Shown: positions 9,435 through 21,400 of the stretch, piece by piece
Layout of the letters: the number at the start of each line of letters is the position of its first letter
Position numbering within the stretch: the stretch's first letter is position 1
From: Harmothoe impar
Lineage: Eukaryota; Annelida; Polychaeta; Phyllodocida; Polynoidae
Direction: 5' to 3'
Length of the DNA: 64,000 nucleotides
NCBI GenBank assembly: GCA_947462335.1
Contig: OX381705.1
Location: 3,400,703-3,464,702 of the forward strand
Notes under the pieces: generated by a model
Told to the model about the DNA's origin: nothing
What the model saw: the letters and a program-made list of their open reading frames with translations, nothing else
The model's database searches: none
Position numbers and translations under genes: made by a program

Positions 9435-12400
9435 GTGAGTGACTGTTGTTGTAGTCGTGTAAAGTGTGAAAAACGACCACCTCTACCGCGACTCTGGTTC
9501 AGGAATCCGACCGTCATGTCATGTCAACAACAACAACAGTCAGTGTTGACAGACTCAGAGTCACTGGTTAGTCACTGACTGGAGCTAGTCACAAGATGCT
9601 AGTGACTGAGTGGGTGGCCTCGACAAATTAACTATACGTGCAAATCAAGAAGTGACACCACTGGCGTTGTGTTATTCTGATAATACACATCAAAACTATG
9701 CTTGACAATAAACATGACCACACCCTTTCTTACTTTCTAAGTTTCCTAATGAACTACCTGTAAAGGCTGGTATGGCACTATGGGATACCTTTTTACAGTA
9801 CCGTACGTTACTATACCGGTACACACCCAGTTCAGCTCACTCTCCTTCAGCGACTCTGACTCACTCTCCGACTGCTCCTGCCGCTGGGATCAGTGTGACA
9901 GTTCAGTTGACTCTTCCAGTTTAAAATTCTCATCACCTCACGGATGTTTGGGAAATAATAAACATACATATAAATTTACATGTTACGTATATTTATGGGG
10001 AAATGAACACATCATTGTTACATGATTTATTTCTTTGCTTTCTTATTTTCTATTCCCTAAACATGCCTGTTAAAATGCCATACCATGCCCCCTTTTGTAC
10101 ATCGAAATGATAGATTTCTACAAGTACCGTCACGCGGCGGCGTACGAAGCCTAAGGCCTTTTCTGCAACCATATACATGTAATATATAGACACAACAGTA
10201 GCTATCAAGTATGATATCAGTTCTTAGCAGCACTTTATTATATCATGTATGTTACGGCATATCTGAAAGCACATGTATCCAGTGATGCCATTGTAACTAT
10301 CAGCCACACCCCGCACCTGAAAGGCCAGGGGCGTGGCAACCAGTTCCAAAGTGAGGGGGATAAGCCTTATCATAAGGGGGGTGGGGTGTTCTGGCCAATG
10401 TTGACCTTTCTCGGCTTGACCATTTAAATTTGACCTTATTTAATTTTAGGGTTGGTCAAATTTGGGGTGGGGGGCAGTCCCCCTCCCCCCACCCCAAGAG
10501 GTTGTGCATGAACCAGATTTGAGTAAATAGATAAAGATAATATGTTACCTGTTGTGTAGATGGGTATGATGGATCCGAGCGACATGTCAGCCATGGAAGC
10601 CGCGATCTACGGGGATGACGATGACGCGGAGCTGGAAGCTGAATTGGCAATGATCTCCGGAGAAAACCCACCCTCAAATAAATCATCACCAAAGAAAGGT
10701 AAGTCAGATAGGATAAGGAAGTGTTCACTTTTAACAACAGGAACAGGAGGGGGGGGGGGGTTCACATGTTTTCTCGGGTATCTATAAGTCCTCTTCATTA
10801 TTGTTTTAGATTAAAAAAAATATTCTGTTACAGTTGTATAAGGGGACATGTAATAATTTCTATAATCAAAAAGGATCAGCCTGAATTGAAACAAAAAAAA
10901 TGTGATGAACTGAGTTTCATTCTTTGTCTATTGATGTGATAAAAAGATGTCTATGAATGTCGGGTAAATGAATTTTCCTTGAAAAAAAAAACAACTATTT
11001 TGTTTGACTGTTGTGTGGCAGGCCCGATGGCGATGGATGCGTTGGACAAGTTGGTGGCTAACAGCATGAAGGATATCCCTGACAGTGACGATGACAACGA
11101 TGTCGATGTGAACGACCCTGAACTCCTGGTCAGTGCACACGTTAACCATTTAACACACATTAACCATTTAAGGACGGCATAATGCATCATGCCCTTAGCC
11201 GTCATGATGTATCAGTATCTGAGCTTAGGCATATAAAAGCTGGGTTTGATTAATGTACAAACTGAAACTTAACACTAAACACTTTACGATATGTTGATCT
11301 TACCATGAATCTAAATACACTGGATTGGCTTCCCTGTAGCACTGTAGTCTGACAGCTGTGGTATGGGTGACTGTAGCGCCCCCACCCAGCAGGTGGCAGA
11401 ATCCGGAACTAAAAGTAATACCTAATGAATTTGGTGACTCACTGGAAATAATTATTTTGGAAGACTTAAAATGGTCACAGCAGTTTGATTCAAAGTGCGT
11501 TAGAAAGGTCTTGAACTGTAGTTTCTGACCCACTTTGCTTGATGGAGATATTTTAAGGGGGTATTTTTTTAATTAGGCTCCGAATTTTTTTCTAAAAATT
11601 ACTGAATTTTGGGACCCCTAATAAAAACTCCCCCCTACTCATAATGATTTGAAATCACTTCAGTCCCGAAGAACAAGACAAGGGCTTTCTGAATCATTTG
11701 GAATCGTGGCCCTACGACAATTTTAAGTGACAAAAGAAAATTATCTCCTGAGGGTGACATTTTGGAGTAAGTGGTCAGTTGGGGTGGATTTTCTCTTAAA
11801 ACGACCGTCAGGGGATAATTTATTTAGAAGACTCAAAATAGTCGCAGCTCTTCAATACAAACTGTGTTGCAAAGGTCTTGGATTGTAGTTTCTGACCCAG
11901 CTTGTTTGATTGGGATATTGAAAGGGGGTATTTTTCAAATTAGGCTCCAAATTTTGAGATTTTTTTCTAAAAATTACCGAATTTTGGGACCCCTAATAAA
12001 ATCTCCCCCCTACTCATAATGATTTGAAATCACTCCAGTCCTGAAGAATAAGACAAGGGCTTTCGGAATCATTTGGAATTGTGGTTCTAGAACAAATTTA
12101 AGTGACCTAAAAAAATTATCTCCTGGGGGTGACACTTTCAGTAGTTCAGCCTCTACTCACCAGGGGGCATGGGGGTGCCATAGCGGACATGCACAGGCCA
12201 GGTAGATGGTTTCATATCCAGTTATTTAGATTCATGATCTTACTCAAATTAAACCTGTAATTCAGACTTTACTGTACATTGTTTGATCTCCGTGTGACCT
12301 CTGCTTGACCTCTGTGTGACCTCTGTTTAACCTCTGTTTGACTTCTATGTGACCTCTATATGACCTCTATGTGACCTCTGTTTGACCTCTGTACAGGCTG

Positions 12401-15400
12401 AGCTGCAGATGCTGTCCACCCAGGGTGGTTCCCAGTCACCTCCATGTGACCTCTGTTTGACCTCTGTGTGGCCTCTATTTGACCTCTGTGTGACCTCTAT
12501 GTGACCTCTGTATGACCTCTGTACAGGCTGAGCTGCAGATGCTGTCCACCCAGGGTGGTTCCCAGTCACCGGAGCCCCCGCCACCCGTCGTGCTGCAACC
12601 CGCCACCCCGGCGCCCCCTGGAGGATCCAACATGGCCGCCCTACTGGAGGAGCGCCTCTCCATGTACCAGACGGCCATGGAGGCAGCCAAGGCCAGCGGA
12701 GACTCCAGTAAGGCGCGCCGCCTCGACAGGGGCATCAAGGTAGGCCTGCCACTTTATTTTTTCGACAACGCGCTCAAAGTTGCCAATATTTCTTTCAACC
12801 TGCTTCTTTGGACTATAGTACAGTACTATAGATGTTCCCACCATATATGGGACTCAACAATCAAGGTGTATTCACTGAAGGGAATTATCAGTTTGGATGA
12901 GTTTTTGCCAGTCATTTATTTTTTGATCATACAGTAGAAGCCCTGCACATCATTCCTAAGCAAAATTGATTAAAAATGTGGACAAATTCTGATTTTTATA
13001 GTTAAGTGGGTGATTGGAACATCCTAAAATGGGGCTTATTTTGACCTGCACAGGCCTATATGCTGTCAGATTTGTAACTTTCTGAAGCATGATATGTGCC
13101 CCAGACAGACTACTAAGACTACTAGCATCAGACATAGAGCTTTCAATTATATATCTTAAGTAAGAAGACTGTCTTGGCTTTCCAAAACTGTTTCAAGTTG
13201 AGAAAACAAGCTAATATTGCTTGAGATAGGAGGCAAAATGTAACAATAAGTTACCCATCTTTTTGCACTTTTTGCAAGAAGGCACCAATTAACTCTTGAA
13301 AGCCTGTTTCATAGACCCAATGGTCAGATTCCTTATAGTAGAACACAGTGGGATGACAAAAACATTATTTTGGCTGCCTATACAAGGCCCTACCAGCCTC
13401 CCCATTAGTCCCCCAACCCCCTTTAGGATCGTAGCTCCAATTACAAGCTTTGGTTTGTACCAAATATCGGGTCTCTGAGCATAACAGTTCAAGAGATCCT
13501 AACATATTCTGTCTAATGGCAGGCATAAAGCTTGTTTTGCCTCATTCTGAGAATCTGTTTAGAGTTTCGTAATTTCCAAAGCAAAGGTGCTAGAGTTATC
13601 AAAATAGGCTCAAAAGAAGTGGAATTTAGTTTTACCCAATCTGTGAACTTCCCATGTGCACACTGTGATTAGTTATCCTGTAATGGCAGTCAGAGTGATG
13701 AAAGGTAGATAAAAAATCCAAATTTTAGACAAAATTGTCATGGTTACCATGGCAACCGGTCACATGATTTTCAAAATATGGGAGTGACAATGCCTGAATT
13801 ATTTAGCTTTTCACCTTAGCTTTAACCTGATACCTGGTTCACTATTGTAGGTTGAGGGGTTGCAAAGTTATCAATGGCTCTTTAAAACATACTGCGTAAA
13901 CTTTAAGTTTGAGTCCCATATATAGTGGGAACATCTATAGATCTCCACTTCCCGTGAAAAATAGCAGAAAATATAAATCCACCAACTCCATTACTGTTAA
14001 TAATAAGCAGACTTATAGGGGGTATCTCTCATTTCTGTAGTGATTGTATGGATCAGACTCCTGACTTAAGTTTAGTGGTTTTCAGGCATTTTCAGGCATT
14101 TATCACCATGGAGTTAAGACCTTGTACATCATTCTTCAATTTGTGTCTTTTTATCTAAGATTTGTTCTAAATATGTGTCTATTGCCCATTGTATCGATTA
14201 GTTTGAATTTGCATCTTTTTTTTCCTAGGATTTATCTATCTATTTTATTATGTGTTTATTTTCAATTAAATAATTAATTAATCAAAACCGTGTCTCCCCC
14301 CTCAGGCGCTGCGTGACCTGTTGCGGAGTGCGCGTGCTGGACGGCCGGTAGCAGAGGATGACATTCCCCCGGCCGTGTCGACCTCAGCCAGACCCACCCC
14401 GGTCTCCTCCCCCATGAAGGAGCAGGCCACCTTCCCCTCACCCCCCAGTCAGTGCCTTCAGCTTTACTACAGGCCCAGTCTCACCTAATAGATACAGGTT
14501 CAAAATATATCACCAGCTGACGTCTATGACCCGCAGGGGCGGACCCAGGAATTTGAAAAGGGGGGGGGGGGGTCCACCAAACACCAAAGTACCGAAAAAG
14601 TGACGTGCCGCGAGTCGCGGCAGATCAAATTATCATTTAAAAAATCTAATTTTTTTTCCAAAAGGGGGGGACTCCCCCTGGATCCGCCCCTGCACCAAGT
14701 AGCTCGGATCGCTCCCAATGTGTTTTTAGACAGTCTACAATTACGGGTGGTGTCCCCATATAAAGGGGCTGTGATTTCTTGCAGTTTTGGAAGGGTATGC
14801 CACCTCAAGGGGTGTCTTTTAGTAGACGTGGTCATAGACATCAGCAGGTCATAGATATTAGAAGTCGGCCGGTCAGACTCATAGGTTCTGAACCTGCATT
14901 GATTTGGGGAGACTTGACTCTGCAGTTAGTTCTCAATATCAAACATTGTCCATGTTGTATAACCCTGTCAGGGCGGCATGATGCATGAATGCATCATGGT
15001 CGTCATGATGCATGAATGCATCATGGTCGTCATGATGCATGAATGCATCATGGTCGTCATGATGCATTAATGCATCATGGTCGTCATGATGCATTAATGC
15101 ATCATGGTCGTCATGATGCATTAATGCATCATGGTCGTCATGATGCATGACTGCAGCCCTGGTTAGAAACTTCATGTTGTGAGTTACTCGCAAGTGCTAC
15201 ATTCATGCATCATGAGACAAAAAGGATATTATTAGCACCTTAAAGCACCATGCCGTTCTAAAAGGGTTGATAGCGTTGTATTTATTTAATGCATCAACGT
15301 TTTATATTTAGGCCAACAACAAAAAAAGAAGGTTTGTTTCAGGTAACATGGGCAGAAAATGTAGGGTTGGCAGGTCGGATTTTTTTTTTCTCTTTTTTTC

Positions 15401-18400
15401 CACATGAAAATACCGTAGGGGCCGGCCGGTCTGAAGACCCGAAAACTGACCAAAAAAGGGTAAAAATACGGAAATTTCTTCAAAATTGCATAAAAAACGT
15501 AGGGTCGGCAATGTTTTGATAGGGTCGGTCGGGTTACCTGAAACAAACCTTTTTTTTTTGGCCTTATTCACCAGTGCACTGACGGTGCGAGTAACTCAGC
15601 GTTCAAGTATCATAACAACAAAACAGCATTAATTTGTATTACAATGTAAAGTATGATTGGATCTTATGAATCGAAAATGCAAGTACCATAGGCTAAAACA
15701 AATAATCTGAAGCAGCTGTACTTTTACATGAGTCAATTTGTAACTTTTCCATTTAAAATGTAGATTAAAAAATGAAGTTTCACAGGTGATAATCATTCAA
15801 TGTGTAAATTAATCTGTCTTCCCGTTCATTAGCTACACTTTTCTGCTTGGTTGAAATAATCAAATAACGTAACTTCATATGTGGATACTTCTCAGTTCAT
15901 ACCCATAGTTGCCATGTTACCTCAGCATCCTAGAAGGTGTCATTTCCCTTGAGCTAGTTCTACCCTCTGCAACCACGTCCCCCCTTCACCTGCCACAGAC
16001 CTTTTCACCACTAACAGTCTGTTACAACACCTACCGTATTCGACGTAAACAAAACGCCCTGGGTGCTTCGAACAAGTTTTGGGGGGAAAAATTTGCCTCA
16101 AATTCCAAATTTCCCTTTAAGTTTAATAAGCGGCCCCGATGTCTGTCTTATGCAGACTAGGCCAAATAAAAAAAAGGGTTTGTTTCAGGTAACATGGGAA
16201 GAAACTCTAGGGTCGGTAGGTCGGATTTTTAAAATATTTTTATTTCCCCTCTAAAATTGACCCAAAAAGTGTAAAAATGGGAAGATTTTTGTAAACCTAA
16301 ATTTTACCCCCCAAAAAGTGTAAAAATATGAAAAAATCTTCAAAATTGTACAAAAAAACGCGGGGTCGGCCCTGTTTGGATAGGGTCGGTCGGGTGACCT
16401 GAAACAAATTTTTTTTTTTTTGCCCTACTGGCCCGCCTCAGTGGCCTCTACAAGGCTTCTACTGGACCTTATACCTCCATACTTGGCCTTAACACCTGCA
16501 CAGGTGTGAAGTCGACTCAGGGGGTGCACATCACTCAAATGTGTGAAAAACAATAACAAAATCGGAGGAACACATGAAAAACATCTGGGGAAAATGTGAA
16601 GGGGGCGGGGAGCGCTTATTAGGGTGAGGATGCTTATTACCGGTACGTCGAATACGGTAATATGATAGTAATGAATACAATTTAAAATCAAGGTTTTGCC
16701 TTGATTTCAGAAATCAAGAGACCTGACGAAACTATGGAAGCAGAGGGTAAGCGTCTAGCTGAGGATGAGGGTTTTATCATGTTACTGTAAATCCCCACCT
16801 ATAAGACTAATTCTATTTGAGGTTTTAATATAAAAAATAAAAAATAATCGTATATACCGGTAAAGCCGAATCCTTTTCCCAATTTCGGGATCCATCTTAT
16901 AGGTGGGGTTTTAAAATACAATAAAGAGAAAGCAATTTTAAACCTTTTAAACATAGACTGAATTTTTTTCTCTCTCAATTTTAAAGGGTTTGGGTTATAA
17001 GTGAGGTTATCCTATAGCAGGGTTTTAGCAGTAATCCTTTAAGGATAGCAAGTTCCTAAAAAGCGACATTTGTCATCATAATGCACTAATGCAGCCCCGG
17101 CGTCTAACTCGCCGGTACTGCATTGGTGCATCAGGCTGACTTTTCGGGAGTGTATTAGTCCCGTAGGGTCGGCGTGATGCTGGAATGCAATTTTGATGAG
17201 TTATTCGCCAAGGCTGCATTCATGCATCATGGCCACCAAGGGCATGATGCCTTAATGCACTAAAATGCCCTTAAAGGGTTATTGGTTTATTACTCGACAG
17301 GGCTGCATTCATTATGACGACAACATGATGCATGAATGCATTATGCCTTCCTTAAAGGGTTAAATAGTTGATAATACAGTTTTTGTCATTTTCCAGCTAA
17401 CACAGGCAGTGCGCACAGCTCACCGGCCCACAGAGGTTACGGACAGCAGATACCCCCGCCCACCTCCTCCCCCGCCCGGGTCGCTGCTCCCCCTCCAGCC
17501 CCAGCCCCAGGTAAGTACCTTATTGCCTCATGTACACACTGTTGTGCCCTATAGGTGACCCCCGTGGTATGCTGTATAAATTTAGTATGCTGTCCTTAAA
17601 GGGTATAGTACATTAAAGTATTATGCTTTATTTTTTGGAAATACAAGATTTCCTATGCTTAAGCACTGGATGGCCGTATTCAATGGCACCATTGAATACA
17701 ATGTGGCCGTATTCAATGGGCTGAGAAAAAGTAATTTTCCCTTAATAAAATGGCTTTAAATAAAAAAATAAACACAAATGCCAACTACATTAATACCGCT
17801 CTGATGTATTTCACTCGTCGGGGCTGGGGCGCATCCCACTCAGCCTGCGGCTTCGTGGGATACTGCCCCAGACCCCACTCGTGAAATACAACAGAGACGG
17901 TATCAATGGGCGTTGGCATTTGTCTATGTCCTTAAAGGGTATAGTACATTACAGCACTAAGCTCTCCTTAATTGGTTAGTATTTACTCCATGCCCACTCT
18001 AGGTGCCGTGGTGTGCTGGTGCAACGTAAAGACAAACATGTAGACCTACACACTAACTGTATTGTACCCCTGTACACCCTTAACTAACTTAATACCAGCT
18101 GTCCGGGGTGTGCTGGTGCAGCGTAAAGACCAGTACAAGCATGTAGACCTATACACTGACTGTATTGTACCATTTGTCTCCCTGTCCCTTTAAATAACTT
18201 AATACTACCTGCCCCCTATACAGGTGATGACCGGGGTGTGTTGGTGCAGCGTAAAGACCAGTACAAGCACGCAGACCTATACACTAACTGTATTGTACCC
18301 CTATACAGGTGATGACCGGGGTGTGTTGGTGCAGCGTAAAGACCAGTACAAGCACGCGGCGCTGGCAGCTAAACGTAGCGGGGACGAGGCGACAGCACGA

Positions 18401-21400
18401 CGCTACATCAAGACAGCCAAGGTGAGGAGTCTCTACTCTGACCCTGCACTGGCCTTGAAGTCACTTGAAGTCAATTATCAGCTTTGCAGACACCACCCGC
18501 ATCGGTCTATACAAAAACTTTTTCACCATGCAGGACATTCGGTCCTACAAATCCTTTTCTTTGCAGGCCTGGCGCAATTCTTGCAGGCCCGGATATTAGG
18601 GTACAACCTTGCTATTTAAAAATAAAATATAAAGCAAGTTGTTGTACTGAATAGGGCTCCCCTACATGTTACAATTATATTAACCATTTTAATATGTAAA
18701 TTACTAAATAACATTACAGAAAATATTCAGTTTTATGCTGCAGAATCCTTAATAATCCTTTCGAGAAAAAAAGGGGCAAAATTGGCCAAATCTAAAAAGG
18801 TTCACAATACAAGTTGCAAAATGATCAATATCTCGCCTATTAATTGGGATAGAAACGAAATTTAAATGACATTTTAGTTGTTATTTCAACATGCAGAGCA
18901 TAAATATCAAAGAAAAAAAGAAAAAAGCCCTCCGCAAAACCGGTACCTAACCTTGCCGTACAGTGCTTTCATGTGCTGCTCTTCATCATAATGCATGGAC
19001 ACAGCCCTGGCGAGTAACCTCCTGTGGCTGTGTTCCTCTAGAAGTTCGAAAAATGACCCTTTGCAATGAAAGCAAAATTTTGAATGCATCTACAGTGCAA
19101 ATAAAAAGGGTAAAAAAGTAATATAGTCAAGACCGGAGAATTTGGCGAAGCCGCCAAAGAGAAACTTAATTGATAAAACTGCAGGGGGTCATTAGGAGAG
19201 GGTAACCCTTCCAGGAGGGAGTACCCCTAAATGTCCTGTGGTAATCTTTATCACCTCCAGGGTCCACTCCCTGTCATAAATGACCACTGCAAACCTGTGA
19301 TGTCTGAGAGTGTGATTGTCAGAATAGGGTGAGTTGCTCTTATATGAAGATTTAAATGGGTTGTTTACAAGGTGTGAGGTGATGGTATCTGATGTAAATG
19401 AGCTAACACCTAAAATTGAGGATTACGACCTCCCAGAGGGGAGTCTCGCCAAATTCTCCGGTCTTGACTATACACACTGCGAGGCACAAATAGTCTGACA
19501 TGAAGTATAAACCTTTCTGCTGCAGCAATTTGAGATGGTGATCACGGCTATGGATGAGGGGAAGCCGGTCGACCTGTCGCAGATGCCCCCTCCTCCACCC
19601 GAGTTCGGAGGTGAGTGATAAAAAAAACATTTGTAATCCAGTCACCAAACAAAATCATTAATACCGTAAAACCCCTCCTTGAAGACGACCTCACCTTTAA
19701 AGGACCTCCTTGTATAAGAATGGTTTTCTCTTTGATCCTATATTTAAGAAAACCCCCACCTTTAAGACGACCCCCTATTTAGGGGAAAACGATCCCAAAA
19801 TAAAGCCGTGTTAGAGGCAATGTCACACTCCTTGGAATTGACTTTCTACCTTCTCCTCGCCACTATAGAGCAACTGACAGATCTATGAACACTTTAACCC
19901 TATAAAGACAACATAGTGCTTTAACCTCTCTAAGGACAGAATGTTGCTAAAATATTACATTTGTCGTCATGATACACTAATGCAGCACCAGCGAGTAACT
20001 CGCCGGTGCTGCATTGATGCAACACGGCAACCCTTCGGGAGTGTCTCAACCCTGTGGGGTTGGCATGATGCTTGAATGCAGTTACTCGCCAGTGCTGCAT
20101 TCATGCGTCATGATGACCAAAGACATGATGCTTTAATGTTACTCAGCTCGGCGTTCCCGGTACACTATGTAAGAACTAACCCATGTTCTGCACAGCAGGA
20201 CCGACAGCGCGTACCGCGGGGCAGGCGCAGGGGTCGGCGGGTCCCACCCCGTCTCAGCTCGCTAACGCTGCCATGGCCGCCGCTGCCGCCCGGTCTGCGC
20301 CCTCACCCACAGAGGAGGAACTACCCGTACCCGTACCTGAGATGCTGGTAGAAGGTGGGTACTGACTAAAATTGACAATATCTTACCAAAAAAAAAGAAA
20401 GAAAAAAAGAAAATAATTATATATTTTTTAATTTACATTTCACGCCTAGAATCTCGGAATTTTCCAAAACTTTTCTCTACAAAAAATTATGGTTTCACAA
20501 CCCCTATCATGAAGGATAATACTGTTATACAGATCTGAGTTTTAAAATGTTTATTGTCAAAAATGCACTACGCTTGCCAGAACGATGCGCTTTGCACATG
20601 GCTTCATCACTTCACATGCCATCTTCAGAGGAAATCATTAATTTTAATTTCGCATCCTGAACTTACATGAAAGAAAAAGTTGTTTAACGTGTCCCAGGAG
20701 ATGGGCTAGAACAACAACCTCACAGAGTCGTCATGATGCCTGAATTCAGGCCTGGCGAGTTACTCACCAGGGCTGCATTTAGACATCATGATAACCAAGG
20801 AGACACATAAATCTTACCGTAAAACCTTGCGTAGAAGCCGCGGCTAGTACGCGAGTCAGGTCGCTGGTGCGGCTTATAGGATTGGCCCAAAGTCATGGTG
20901 CGGCTTATACGTGAGTTTTTCCAAATTGCTATTTCCAAAATGACCATTACAAACTCTAACCACAGCCCATGGAGTCACAGCGATTGTAGGGCGGGGGGGG
21001 GGGGGTATAAGCACCTGACTAAGGTGAGTGGGCACTGTCAATGCCTTCAATTCGCACCTCAGCGCCCTAAGACAATGTAAGAAAGCTGTTAACACTCACG
21101 GAAGCTGCAATGGGCGACCACCCCCCCCCCCCCTACACACACACACACACACCTAGTCTATACCATCACACAGCAACGAGCCATACTCCTCACGCCCCCC
21201 CCCCCCCACCCCCCCCCCCCCCCCCCCCCAATCTCAGAGAAAGCTGTTAGTGCCCAGGCCAATGCCCAGTTGGGCAGGCACTAATGTGTTGGCTTTATCT
21301 ATTGTAGCTGGAAACAAACCTGCCTGGAGGGGGGGGGGGGTTCTCCAAAGTTTGGGGTGCGGCTAATACGCGAGTTTTTGCCAGGGGTAGTTCAGGAGGC

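Noticed and set aside
14975..15150. CRISPR-like regular repeat
   Set aside because: The repeat and its supposed spacer are both constant and palindromic, the host is a eukaryote, and the units belong to a hairpin transposon.
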